Origin: Euryodendron excelsum
Lineage: Eukaryota > Streptophyta > Magnoliopsida > Ericales > Pentaphylacaceae
DNA: 64,000 nucleotides
Direction of reading: 5' to 3'
NCBI GenBank assembly: GCA_033060915.1
Contig: CM065379.1
Coordinates: 40,251,818-40,315,817 of the forward strand
The translations under genes were made by a program, and so were the position numbers. The notes under the pieces were generated by a model. That model saw nothing but the letters and a program-made list of their open reading frames with translations, was not told the DNA's origin and made no database searches. Below, one piece after another: positions 11,816 through 23,766 of the stretch (positions are counted from its first letter, which is position 1; every line of letters starts with the position of its first letter).

Positions 11816-12664
11816 TTAAAAAACTTAGTAAAAACTTATATGAATATTTTAATTGATTACAAAGTGGAAACTAATATATTGAATGCTTGGTGAAAACTCA
11901 TATCAATAGTTCAATAGAATATTTCATAAAAGTCTACTGACAGGGTCGACCAGTTCATTAACAAACAAAGCAACCGCTTTGGACTCCCAAATTTTAAAGA
12001 CCCTAGATTTTTTAAAATTCCATATACTATAGCTAAATGCCTAGTACATTTTTAACATACTTTTTGAATAACAAAAGCCCAATCTGAATATAATAAAAAG
12101 CCCAAAAGAGAAAATTTAAAAGGCCTCAAGCTAAATGAGAAAAAAAAGAAGAAGAAAACTCACAAAAAGCCCCATTATAAATGAGAAAAGAAACCTACAA
12201 GAAAAAAGAAGAATGCCTCAATCTAAGGGAGAAAAAAGGCTCACAAGAAAGGGGGAAAAACAATCCTCAATCTAAATGAAAAAAGACCCATAAGAAAAGA
12301 GCAAAAAAAAAAAAAAGGCTTCAATCCAAAATAAAAAATATATAATAAAAGAAAAAAAAGGCCCAAATCAATTACACTAGTTATCTTTAAAAAAAAAAAA
12401 TTTTAAAAAATATCATTACATACGTCATTGTAAGTATATAGAATGTTAAATGTTTAACTTATACAACGCTTTCTAACGTATAATTGTGTAGAAGTCAAAC
12501 CCTAACTCTCTCTCTCTCTCTCTCCAAGTTTCAAGCTAAAAAATAAATTGATAAAGCTTACCAATAGCATTATCAATCAAACAGTTTGTTGAGGTAATAT
12601 TCTAAAAAAATTTATAGATTTATTTTTGTTTTATTTTTTTAAACATACAGTGAAACCCAAAAAT
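11816..12664. other. A-rich intergenic, nothing recognised
   Basis: Long purine/A-rich stretch with repeated 'aaaagccc' and 'agaaaag' words, and a short CT run near 12,508-12,524. No coding frame or RNA gene is seen. Confidence 0.5.
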
Positions 12665-13190
12665 TAGTTTTTTTTATTCGAATTCATATTATGTTTGTGA
12701 ACATCAAGGATTGCAAAATTAGTTTTTTATTCCATTCATATATTGTTTGTGTGATTCCGATTCACATTGGGCACGAAAAATAAATTTTTATCAAGTGTTT
12801 GATTCGGTGCCCTCCGTAAAACAGTGCCATGGAATGGAAAGGGTCCGTTTGGTTTTTATTTTTTATTTTTTTAAAAATAAAAAACATAAAAAAATATTAA
12901 AATATGTGTTTTTTCTTATTCTAAAACATTGGTATAGTGCTGTTAGCAAAACAGTAACCTATAAATACAATCATCAGACTATAAAAAAAAAAATAAAAAT
13001 ACACACCTATAACACACAACAAAAAAATAAAAACTGACAACACTCTCAAACGAAACTAAAGTTTTTTTATTCCATTCATATTTTGTTTGTGTGATTCGTG
13101 ATTCACATTGGGTTTGATAAGTAATTTTTTATCAAGTTGTTTGATTCGGTGCCCTCCGTGAACCACTGTCACGGAATGAAAAATTTTAAA
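12665..13190. repeat. direct repeats with a 'gattcggtgccctccgt' core
   Basis: About 12,725-12,840 and 13,065-13,182 are direct repeats (attccattcatat, gtttgtgtgattc, gattcacattggg, 'tttgattcggtgccctccgt', 'cacggaatg'). A partial, more diverged third copy begins near 12,665, and short related words continue to about 13,250. A MITE-like insert lies between the two main copies. Confidence 0.6.
12841..13057. mobile_element. MITE-like insert with short inverted ends
   Basis: The insert starts 'gggtccgtttggtttttat' and ends, read on the opposite strand, with 'gtttcgtttgagagtg...tttttatttttt'. The ends are imperfectly inverted, the interior is AT-rich, and there is no ORF. The size (about 217 bp) and the 'ccgtttgg' end resemble hAT-type MITEs common in plants. 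The target-site duplication was not resolved. Confidence 0.4.
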
Positions 13191-13799
13191 AATTATTTTT
13201 TTACTTCCTTGGTGTGATTCGGTGAATACCGTGAAAGAGAAATCAATTTTTTATTCTGTTGAGTTTAATCAAATTTTGTACGAATATTTGCATACCGAAA
13301 ACCATGTTTTTATTCTAGTTAACGTGTATTTTTTTTTTGTTATTGTTGTTATTTGATATATAACTAATTCAATTATTTGTTTTTATTTATATTATAGAAA
13401 CTGTACCAAATCCAATTATTTATCGGCATCTACAACTTTCATAGCTCGATGAAAATAAATCAGGTTTATTGTTCTATACTTTTAGTATTTTTATATCTCA
13501 AACTTGTATTGTATTTTTTTTTATAGATAGTGTTCTTTTTATTAGTAAATTATTTTAATTATAAATAAAAAATATGTTTACTAAAAAATACAAATTTGGT
13601 TATGCAAAACTTTAAAAAAAAAAAAAAGAGTAGAAATTCTAATTCAATCTCATAAAGAAACACTTGACAAATTTATTAGTAATAGAAAACAAATAATAAA
13701 AAATTTAAATGAAAATTTCATAAATGAACAATTAAATGATTCCAAAAATTTAGCGGCAATGACGATTATACGGCAGATAAAGATCTCTACTAACAGTAT
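13191..13799. other. AT-rich upstream region of the channel gene
   Basis: T- and A-rich sequence without coding potential, lying between the repeat block and the proposed promoter. Confidence 0.4.
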
Positions 13800-13899
13800 C
13801 ACATTTTCCCGCCATGAAGTAGGGGTATATATGTAATTCGACTCGCGGGGACCACTAGGACACGTGAGGTGCGACACTTCCTCTGCACCTTGAGTTTCA
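13800..13899 (+). promoter_or_regulatory. proposed core promoter of the channel gene
   Basis: Three motifs sit just ahead of the first leader exon: an E2F-like TTTTCCCGCC (about 13,804-13,813), a TATATAT box (13,826-13,832) and a palindromic G-box CACGTG (13,861-13,866). The sequence after about 13,880 becomes a pyrimidine-rich leader. Location fits transcription to the right, but the start site is inferred only. Confidence 0.35.
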
Positions 13900-14057
13900 G
13901 TGCTACAAAAAACGGACAGCGCTCTCAGGGTTCTTACTCTTCTTCACAGGGTTCTTAGGGTTCTTCTATTGTTTTCTCGCTGTAAGGAACTACTACTTAC
14001 GGAGTGTTTGAAGTCTGTTCGAATTACCGGCATTGAAGCTACATCTTCCTCGCAACG
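13880..14057 (+). other. probable 5' UTR exon of the channel gene
   Basis: A CT-rich leader ('agggttcttactc', 'agggttcttaggg') ends at a usable donor, CAACG|GTACAT. A matching acceptor, CCCTTGTTTCAG at 14,904-14,915, precedes the coding start at 14,975 by about 60 bp. This gives a leader intron of about 858 bp (14,058-14,915) with several poly-T and TA tracts. The first coding exon is untranslated upstream of 14,975. Confidence 0.45.
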
Positions 14058-14974
14058 GTACATTTTCCCTTATTCCTTGCGTTTCCTATGTCTCCATCTA
14101 ATCTTACGTATCTATACATCTACATTTATGCATTATATAAATACATCGAAGTTAGGGTTTGCTCCTTCTTCATGTTTTCAGTTTTCGGTGCAAACACTTT
14201 ATGTTTCCTCAGCTTTTCGAGAAAAACAAAAAATGGATTTTCTATGGTTTCAACTTTCAAGCGATGGCCAGACTGAACTGAGTTTTACGAAATGAGTTCC
14301 GAGTTTTCTTTAAGATCGAAGTTCCACGACTGATTTTGGTTCACTCTTATGCGTAGAAAATAGTCCAGTTCTAACATCTCCAATGATGAACTTAACACTA
14401 TCTAGTCTTATTTTCAGTAATTTCGATCTAAATTAAATCATAATCTGATCATTTTTTTTTTTTTTTTTTTTTGTTTGCGGTATATATATATATATATATA
14501 TATCAATCTTTTGCTTTTTCAGCTCTGATATTACATTTCTCAAGTTTGATCTCACAATCTCTTTGTCAACCCTCTGCATCTCTTCCACTTTTCAGCAATG
14601 TCTGATCCTTTTCTTTTACATTTCTCAAGTTTTTCCTTTAAAGTAAAACACACATCATGACGACTCCTTGCAAGGGGTGTTGTACATAAGCAAAAAGCCA
14701 TCTTCCTTCGCTGGATCAAACGAACTGTTTAAGAATAATCGTAATAGGACAGCCAATTCTTGTTTTGATATATAGACTTATCCTCTTGTTTGGTTGCTCA
14801 GAAAAGTAAAGAAACTAATTTCTTAATATTACCTTATTTATTCTTTTCTTGGCAACTAAACAGAGGGCGCTGTGAATTCTTCTTTGATTACAATATATGT
14901 TTTCCCTTGTTTCAGTGTGTGCAGATCGGTGAAACTGTGATCATTCTGCATTTTCTGTTAACCCTTCTTTGAGA

Positions 14975-17900
14975 ATGGAATTGTGTCATTATAAGAAAAT
15001 TGACCTTAGACCATCAGTCACTTATACAAGCCGTTATTACCACGCAAAAGAATTTAGGTACAATCAGAATGGTTTTGGCAGGATATCTCTTGTTGGTAGT
15101 CAACATAATAGGACTAATTTTGTTGGTTCATCTTTACGGCGCAATGTTCCTCCTATTGCAATCCGCCATCCGCTGAATTACCGGTTGTATTCATCGTTTT
15201 TTGGTGGCAAAGGAGATACATCTAGGGAACCAAAAGTTCCAGCTATTTCATGTGTAGGTGTGGGTGGAAGTGATTGGGTTGATATGTTCAAGGATGCTTG
15301 GCTGGGTGTAGTAGATGCTATTTATATAGGGGAAAGGGCTAGAGAGGCCTCTACTAAATTGAAGTCGCTTGATGCACATCCTCATATTAGAGATGTTGTT
15401 GTTCTAGCTGGTTTTACTTCGGTTGCTACTATGTTGGCTTGGTTGGTGTTGCCGAGGCTTTTAAGGAGATTGCATAAATACTCAATGCAAGGCCAACGTG
15501 CATTATTTTCTTGGACCAAGTTATGGCGGCCGGTTTCGTATAAGAAAAGCTCTTGGGCTGCTTTGGAGGATCTAGTGAGATATCTAATTATCTTCATGGC
15601 ATTTTTACAAATGTTAGTACAACTCTTTGTCGTACATCCATTTCCATGTGCTTATTATGGTTTTGGTTATGAGTTCTGAAATGTATGTGAAATTTCTTCG
15701 TGGTTCTTTCTATATGCAGGCTTATGATGGTGTCACCACCAGCTATTGTATCACAATGCATTGTGCCAGCTTGGAGGGGCGCTGTTAGTGTTTCATTTGT
15801 TTGGTTTTTGCATCAATTGACAACAAATGTATTTGCTAGTGCTTTGGCTACTTACATTGCAGGCACTAAACTGGAGCCATTTTTATTTTTGGAGAAAGTT
15901 TTTTCTGTTGTTTTGTTTGTCCTTGGATTTATGGCATTAGCTGAGGCGTGTGGGTTGTCTGTGCAATCTGTTATGACAGACGGTGATGTAGGAGGTGAGT
16001 TCAAAGCAATTGTTGAAAGAGCATATGAAGTGCTTGACATGTCTATTATTTTGAAATTCTAACCCCTTGCGTAGGTTCTGCAATTTTAATTTTTGCACTC
16101 TATTTAACTCTAAATTATCCAATAAATTTACAGCAGCTCAAATGTGTTCTAGAAGGTGTTTCTCCATGAGGTGGTCATCTGTTTTATATGATCATTTCTT
16201 ACAATTGATTTAGCTTAACATCCTATTCTAGTTTGTTTAATTGTCAGATGTTCTATGCCTTAATTGTGTAGCAATCCTCAGTGATATACAATACTTGGTT
16301 TCTAGTGATGTTTCTTCCAGTCCCTTGAAGCACTTATGTGCTTTAGCATGCAGCTTCATTGCTGCACTTGTATGGGGCCAGAGGCGAAATTGTGTTTACT
16401 GGTATCATTATGCCAGGGTCTATGAGTTATGTTATTGCTTTGCTATTTGTTAATTACCATTTGATCCTTAGCTGTGTTGTTGGTTGTTGCTAAACATGAT
16501 TCATGTATCTTGTCTTGGCCAAACTGTGACAATATTGTGGTTTAAAGAAGTCCTTTACATTTTTCATTTAGGGTGCCTCTTTATTTGTTGGAATAAGGGA
16601 CCTACTGACTTTTTGGAGTACTTGTAGCTTTTGAACCCTATACATGTGTGTAGAAGCATGTTATGTGTAATGAAAGGTGAGGGGTTTTTATTTTAGGCCA
16701 ACATTCTACTTTTTTCCGTCCTCCAGAAACTGTGAATAGTCATTTTCTATAGCGAAGGGGTTGTTCTTGTGTTTCTAGTCTTTGAAAAGGACTTGGCTTT
16801 GGTGAAATAATGAAAAGCAATATGAATAAGTTAAGAAACTTAGAGAATTGCTTGAATGATTCAAACAGTAGTGTGAATTTACTATAAGGAGCTTAATAAA
16901 GGATTGCCATGGTTTCAGAAACATGGTATGAATTTGACTTTTCTCTCGTTGCATCTTTCATGCAGGAGTGGTGACTAGTTTTGCAGTTGGATACACTCTT
17001 GAGGATACCTTGTATGGGTTCTATCTAAAGATTTCAAAACCATTTTTAGTTGGAGATACGATAGAGGCATGTTCAAAGTATTTTTTACCTCTTAGTGGAT
17101 ATTTTGAATTAATTTACGTGTTTTTTTAATTTTTCTTTTGCTCTTCCTGTTTTCTTTTGTTTCAAATTGACATTAAAGTTATTTCAATTATTTTTTCTTT
17201 GCACAAAGTAAGAAAACATGCTATTGTCCTAGTAATCATTTCATTGCAACCGTATTGTAACTAGAATAAAGCAAAGCTAGCATTTCCAATCCAACTCCAT
17301 CTTATAGTCACCCTTTTGTTTAAGTAGTTGTGGATACTTGCTTGTGCCACGAAGATGTGCTTTGCATGTCAACATACTCATCTTCACTTCGTTTTTTGTT
17401 TTTTAAGTTTTTGATAGGCAAGAGTTTGTTTCATTAGGTCGTCTGGAGGGGTAGTTGGGTTTTGAACCCCAGATCATGTGCTTGCCTATACAAGGCCCCA
17501 ACCACTGGGCACGCCAGTTGCTAGTACTCATCTCCACGTGTTAACCTTGCATAGGTACATATGTGAGATTGAAACTTGTGACACATTCGATTAGGCCAAA
17601 TGGCATATGGCTAGTTACTTTGAATGAACAAGGACCAATAACACTGTGTGCTTTTGTTCCACCACTCCACTTAAGTTGTACAACCACATGACTTCACCTA
17701 ACATAAGAGAGAGGGCTGGGTATGCCAAACCACTTTGTTGCACAACGAGAACTATGGAGTCTTATGGCTGGGTGGCTTGGGACTATTGGTCTAGTTGCAG
17801 TAATGCCTAATTAAGAGTGGGAGACTTTTCCAATAGTTTCTAGAATCATGGTTGCCTTACCTTCTAGGAAACGTCTAAATAAGATAAGCGTAATTGCGTA

Positions 17901-18012
17901 TCTTTGATAAACACTATCTAAACTTATCTCTCTTGAAATATTGGATGAGCCCCTATATAAGAGATGCTTGCTCTCTTATTAGACACTTTTATTCCTTTTC
18001 TTACTCTCCAAC

Positions 18013-18065
<53 letters not shown>

Positions 18066-21000
18066 GTCCCCAAGGAACAAAATTTTAATTTGTTTCCATC
18101 GAAACAAACGGCCAAAACATTTCTGTTTTCAAAAAGACTGAAACGAAACATTAGTTGAATAACAAAATTCTATTGTTTCCATGAAAACACACTAGAACAT
18201 ATAAAAAATGCACCAACACAGGACGCTATATACCAAAACAATAACTTGTATCAACACAAATTTAGAACTATTCATAAATATTGTATAATGTTCATTAAGA
18301 AAAATACGAAAGATAGTATTTTACTATATGAATATCTTACTTTTGAAATTTTTCCGAAACATCCCTAAACGTTTCCGAAATGTCTTCGAAATGTTTTCAT
18401 TTCCGAGCCAACTGTTGCTTCAACTCTCGCCTAGCCTTCTTCATAATCTCTATTGTCATGATGTGTTTTGTGGCTCCTTGGTGACCTATCACTCCCTTAA
18501 AGAGCTTCTTTCAGTGGTCCATGCTTTAGTTGGAAAATATTGAGAATGGATCATGGATGGCATAAAGAAGACAAAGAATGACCATTATAATTGTATGCCC
18601 AAATAATAAGACAAGTTTGAAGAAAATCTTTTCCATAGAAGTTAAAGAAGGGTAGTTAAGGAAATGAGTGCTTATGTACTTCTGGGAGCATTCACTAGTT
18701 ATGGTTCAATATAAGTCCCATCTGGGAGTTGTTTTTTTTTCCCCTCAAGTTCCATGTTGCTAGGTGTCAAATTTCAAATGAGTAGTGCAATGGTGCTTGA
18801 AGGCTATTGGGGTTGTCGATGTATGGGAAGACGGTAATGTTTGTTGAGGTGAAGGAACTTGCTGGGATGAAGGGGAAGGAAGAAAAAGATTTTTTTGCAA
18901 CTTGTTTGAGATCTCTGTCCTTGGCATTAACATTGGGCCTACAATTTTTAGGTTCTATAACATGCATGATGCCATATACTAGGTTACCAGTTTATAGAGT
19001 AGTAGGCTTATGGGAGCAGCCATTTTTAGAAATTCATAGGTCCAAAGCATCTCAAGATTATACACAATTACTGTATGTTGACGGTTATTATGCTTGCTTT
19101 CTTTAATTATTTCTTTTAGTTTTGATTATTACTACTTTTGCAGGTTGGATCTAGAGAAGGTCAAGTTGTGAAAATCGGAGTCGTAACGACATTACTAATT
19201 TCAAAGAATTTTCCTATGATATTTCCAAATTCAGTGATCTCTAATCAGGTTTGCATGCTTTTTTTCCCCCTTCATATTCTTGCTTTTCTGGTTCTTCACA
19301 GTAAAACATGTAGACTATCATTGTTGTGTGGACTATCAAAAATCGTATCGGGTTACTGTTCATAGCCCTATGGAAGTCAATTTTCCAGTCTGAAAACCTT
19401 TTGAAATCAAACGTAAATCAACGCCAACCCATTCCCCTATCTATTGACCTTTAATTAGCCAACTCCACTGGAGGGGTTATTTAAGGCTCACTCGGGATAA
19501 TTTAGATAATGTGGTTTTTTAACAACTCCTCTGCACTAAATCAAGAGTTTTTTGAAATCAAAATAGCGGGGCTTAAAATTGGCTTTACTTCAGCTCTCGT
19601 CTCCTCACTCAATCCTACAGCGAAAATTCAAGTCGAGGCGCTGCAAAGCAACACTTCTTGTAACCATAGCACAAACCCCATGGATCAGTAAAGGCTTGTT
19701 CTGGACCATTTCGCAAGATGGCTACTGCCAGCTTATTTTGATACTGGGTTTAGTTGTGCTTGCGACTTTTCCTATTTCAGCTTGTATGGAAAATACTGGA
19801 CCAGAAAGGAAAATTGTCCAGCCTTTCAGGCGCTACTAAGTACTTTTGGCTTACTTTTAGTCACATGGAGCGGCTGTCCACATGTGTCCCTAAGTGATGA
19901 CCATTTTTGGGTAATGGGTATACTTGAGAGGGTTTGGAATTCAACCTCCCTTATACATTCTAAAAAGGGAAAGTTTTATAGATAATAAGAACTTTAAATT
20001 ACTCATTGCTCAGGCCTTCAAATAGCCTGTGTTCTAAATTCCAACAAGCTACCACTACCCTTCAAAACCAAAACCCTAGGTCATAACTTTCGTGAAGTGT
20101 CCAACATCATCTTCATTTCATGGTGACTCAACTTAAATTTGAATTTCATGAGAAATTTTCCCTCATTAATGGAACCGCTAGCAGCATAACTTTTATCTCT
20201 AGGGTCTTCAGTTTATTTCTTTATTTATTTTTTAAAAAGAAGGCTTATTGTTAGGGGTCTAAGAAGGAGAGTCTGAGAGAAAAATTCAATTCGTTATTTG
20301 ACTGAAATAACATGATGAAAGTTGAGAAAATGACTGTCAACAGTTACAGTTTCCAAGCAGATGTAAGGGGAAGGGGATTAGTTGTGGTAAGACATTTTAG
20401 AAAGTTTGCAAAGAGTGAAAGGATGTAATTAGATTTGATTGACTCTTGGTAGTTGAATAATCTATTCCATCGGGAAGATCACAGGCTATTTGAAATTGTT
20501 CTAGTACTTTAGGAGGCCCCCTTGGCAGTACTCAGTAGATCTAGAAGCTCAAATAATATGCTTTTCATATCACAAACCTTCAGCTATCTATTAATTGAGC
20601 TAATTATAAGATATTTATGGGGAAGAGATTGAGGATAATTGAAGATTTTGCGCGGTTTAATATAATTTTATTTGTTATGTGTGTTGCCTTTTTTCAGAAT
20701 GAAAAAATATTACTTATCTATCCAAAAAAAAAAAAAAAAGAATGAAAAAATATTACTTTAGGGAAGGTATTCAAAGTAGATAAACCAAAGTTCTTAAACA
20801 CCTTAGCCACTGATTAGTACCAAAATTGGTCCACATTTAGCTAAATTCACCAGTGACATAATTTTATGTGCTTATAATTAATGCCTGGGGCCCGAAGCTC
20901 ACCTATAAGTTTCATTTCTGGTTGGCTCAATATCATAAGTAAATATTCTCCATCTCTTTGCTTTATTCTGCTGCCTAGAATACCTTTAATGAATCTGGGT

Positions 21001-23424
21001 GGGGTAGTACTGGTACAATAATATATTGGGAATATTGTATGGCCACTTTTTAAGTAGTCACGCAATCTGCCTAAACATGAAGAGACATTGTGCTCATCCA
21101 GTTTTAATGTCATTGCTGAAATGATTCCCGGAAGTGCTTTTGCCAATTGCTTTAGATAGATAAATGTGTTTGAGAAACTTTAGAAGTAGAGTTTCCTAGA
21201 TTTACAATCCTGCGACATTATCTTGGGATGAATTTCTTCGAATGCTTAAAACATGGCAACTATTCTGTGCAATTGCTTTTCTTCAATTCTTGTAAATGGA
21301 AAGCAGAAAACTATCTGAATAAAGCTACTAGTATGGAAACAATGTTTTCTACAGAATTTGAAGTGCGTGAATGTGTTCATCCGATTACGAATACTTTGAG
21401 TAGCACTTAATCTTTTGATGATCAAGTTCTAATCTATGTTTCATGTAGCAGATCTAAAAATAAGCTGAAGTATGTGCTGGGTTTCTCGCAATTAAATTTT
21501 TTGGTTGCCATTTTTTTTAATCTCAATCTTGTGCTTATGAAGTTCACTTGCCCATTTCCATGTGTGTCTTGGAATGCCTAACAACAAACCATAAACCGCC
21601 CCCCCCCTCTTTGAGTGGCTTTTTTACTTGTTGTCACTTGACCCTTTTGCAGTGTTTTTTTTTTTTTGTTTTATTACGTCATATTGACTTTTGCTTGTGG
21701 TTTCCCCTATTATGGAAACTGAAAGTTTTTTTTTATGTTTATTTGATCGACATATAATTTGTGTAGATAATTGTAAATAAATCACGGCGCTCTCGGCGTT
21801 CCATGATCACCAAAATTCCTTTGCAACATGCTAGTTGGAGTAAGATTCTCCTGATATCAGAGGATATAAGGAGCATGCTCAGATCGAATCCAAAGGTTTG
21901 CTGGGAAACGGAGCCCCCTTATTGTTTCCCGTCTCAGATAGAAGGATCCTACATTGTACTGACTTTGGAATGCAATCTGAAACGGATGGTATGTTTTTTG
22001 TCTCAAATCTTTCCATATATTAGGCAAAATTGGTTATATTAATTTATTGGAAAAAAAAGTCCAGGTGTTAGCAAGGAACACAATTCTCGTTTGTTTCCAT
22101 CAAATGGCCAAAACATTTCCGTTTCATAAGGATTAAAATGTCATTTCGATGTGCTGTTTCAATTATCATAGAAATGGAAGTGTTTTGGAAACATTTCAGT
22201 TGTGAAAAGTATTTTGCATTTTCGTGTTGGCACAACTTAGCGTTTTGGTATATTGCGTTGTGTTTTGGTGCATTTCGTTATGTGCTGGTGTGTTTCAATA
22301 GAAATAGTATAATTTTATTATTCCCTAGTGTTTCCTTTTGGTTTTTTAGTAATGGAAACGTTTAGGCTGTTGTGATAAAAACAAATGAAAATTTTGTTCC
22401 TTGTTCTTAAGAGACCAAAATCAAAGCTAGTGGAATAAGAAATTCTAGTGTTTTCATCAAGACATATCGGAACGTAGTGAAATGCACAAAAACACAATGC
22501 AATATACCGAACCAATAAGTTGTGCCGACACAATTTATAATTTTCCAAAATTTTTTAACAATTTTTGTCGAGAAAAATGGAAGAGGGTTATAGTTTACTA
22601 CATTAATATTAGTCACTTCTAAAATGTTCCAAAACATATTCAAAACATTTCCCTTTGCATGCTAATCGAAACAACACTCCGAAATGAAAGTGGTTAGGTA
22701 GTACTGACGTTCCTATTAAATTGTGACATGTGGTGTTGTAGCTTACATTGGCAGAATTAATTTGTTGCACATGGAGACTTTTAAGAAAATGAGCTCCACA
22801 TGGCAAAATCTAATCAGCATGAGTACCGGAAAGCTTAATACTTCCCAACCACTTCACCTTTTTTTTCCCAATTTATGATTTCTGTTGTCTGATGCTAAAT
22901 AAATATCCTTCTGAGACAGTTTGGATTTTTATTTATATGCTTTTGATGATATTGTAATACTTTTAGTTGACCTTTACTGTGGAATTCTACACCTTTTTTT
23001 TTCCGTTCTGGACTGTGTTTGGACCTCATGAAGACATGAGAACACATTAATGAAATGCTGAAAAATACTGAAAATTGGGTTCCTTTCTAAAGCACTGACA
23101 TCTTCTTCTCATTTTTAAGATGTGACTTGTTGATATCTGCCTGTTTTTAGTGCTTTGTGTATTCTTTTGAAGTTTGCTTTCAGTACTTGGTGCTTGGACA
23201 CATCTTCGTTCCATAATCCAATAATGATTTAGCATATACCATCTTATGTTATTTTTGTTTCACTAAAAACTGGCCTCTTTTTTTGTTTTTATTTTTTTTA
23301 TTCTATATTTTGATGGTTGCAGAGAGAAAACGAGCTTTATTCTACACAGCAAGATATTTTTCAGCAGTCAGTCCAGATAATCAAGCAGTATGGTGTTACC
23401 TTGGGAAACAACCTGGAATTGTAA
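14975..23424 (+). CDS. MSL1-like: MSL1-like mitochondrial mechanosensitive ion channel (MscS family)
   Basis: Six coding exons: 14,975-15,612, 15,720-15,994, 16,966-17,066, 19,144-19,248, 21,767-21,988, 23,323-23,424. They join in frame to 480 residues, close to Arabidopsis MSL1 (about 500). Residues 1-75 are basic and poor in acids, with an RLYSS site, as in a mitochondrial presequence. Hydrophobic helices lie at about 141-160, 202-222, 232-252 and 271-291. The MscS pore region follows (VGGVVTSFAVGYTLEDTLYG, 303-322), then KPFLVGDTIEVGSREGQV and NFPMIFPNS, the hallmark beta domain, then a cytosolic/matrix tail. The family releases membrane tension by passing ions; MSL1 acts in the inner mitochondrial membrane, where it limits excess membrane potential. 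Introns are GT-AG except the third, which needs GC-AG. The pore helix and the segment after it diverge from the usual MSL1 pattern, so this may be a paralog. ATG 14,975 is the first in frame. Confidence 0.85.
15995..16965 (+). other. intron 2 of the channel gene
   Basis: GTGAGT donor after 15,994 and a TTTCATGCAG acceptor ending at 16,965. It is T-rich, with no coding content or recognisable repeat. It splits the codon for Gly305 at the start of the pore helix. Confidence 0.75.
18015..18065. repeat. (CT)n microsatellite in intron 3
   Basis: A near-perfect CT run of about 50 bp with one TTT interruption. Confidence 0.95.
18074..18430. repeat. dispersed repeat related to the intron 5 foldback element
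   Basis: Shares with 22,400-22,660, in order: 'tagtg/tattgtttccat', 'aatgcacc/aaaacaca', 'tataccaaaacaataa', 'acacaaattta', a poly-A/T middle, and 'cttttgaaat-ttccgaaaca'. It also carries 'ggccaaaacatttc', which is seen again at 22,105. It therefore belongs to the same family, and is either a one-armed copy or diverged beyond recognition on one side. Confidence 0.5.
19249..21766 (+). other. intron 4 of the channel gene
   Basis: 2.5 kb between CAG|GTTTGC and the GTGTAG acceptor. Several short open frames (for example 19,509-19,985 +, 20,847-21,146 -) lack recognisable protein similarity. It contains A- and T-tracts and no resolved transposon ends. Confidence 0.7.
22070..22700. mobile_element. 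foldback (MITE-like) element in intron 5
   Basis: The left arm (about 22,170-22,330) and the reverse complement of the right arm (about 22,425-22,600) match closely: 'ggcacaactta', 'ggtatattgc-ttgtgttt', 'gtgcatttc'. This forms a long hairpin with a short loop. There is no ORF of its own. It sits inside intron 5 (21,989-23,322) of the channel gene without disturbing the flanking exons. A related copy lies in intron 3. Confidence 0.6.
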
Positions 23425-23650
23425 CGGGTCAGTGATATATGTTCAAAAAAATAATGCATAATTGAAGTTCTCTGCATACTTCACAGTCCTGAATTTGTGA
23501 CCAGACTATAGTTTGCCAACTATTTAACATTTAGTGCATGAAGTGATTGTTTATATAACTCCCATTACATTTTCTACATGGGTGCTTCTGAAGCACCAAA
23601 TTCTTTTCACTAGCATGTATGATAATCATTTTTGGTTCTGTAACCCCACT

Positions 23651-23766
23651 GATTTGGTATTCAACAAACCCAGTTCAGTCTTGATATATAGCCGGCTACA
23701 AGAGAAATGATTTGGTACTCAAAAAACCCAATTTAGTTTGATATATAGCCGGCTACAAGAGAAATT
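23651..23766. repeat. 58-bp unit, two tandem copies
   Basis: The words gatttggta and 'gatatatagccggctacaag' occur twice, 58 bp apart, in the region after the last certain coding exon of the channel gene. Confidence 0.8.

Larger units (their letters stand above)
17067..19143 (+). other. intron 3 of the channel gene, GC-AG type, repeat-rich
   Basis: Donor GAG|GCATGT and acceptor TTTTGCAG|GTT. It holds a (CT)n microsatellite, a repeat related to the intron 5 foldback element, and a segment near 17,400-17,530 ('gaaccccagatcatgtgcttgcc', 'ccaaccactgggc') that resembles a dispersed repeat. Open frames inside it, for example about 18,807-19,106, run across the splice acceptor region and are not conserved protein. 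Confidence 0.65.

Noticed and set aside
13900..14295. 131-codon ORF ahead of the channel gene
   Set aside because: It spans the proposed leader exon and runs into the intron past a donor site, with no protein similarity. Treated as 5' UTR plus intron.
18807..19106. 99-codon ORF in intron 3
   Set aside because: It is not part of the MscS domain, ends before the acceptor, and breaks the conserved VGD..EVGS join if included.
20847..21146. 99-codon minus-strand ORF in intron 4
   Set aside because: No recognised domain and located inside a well-supported intron on the other strand.
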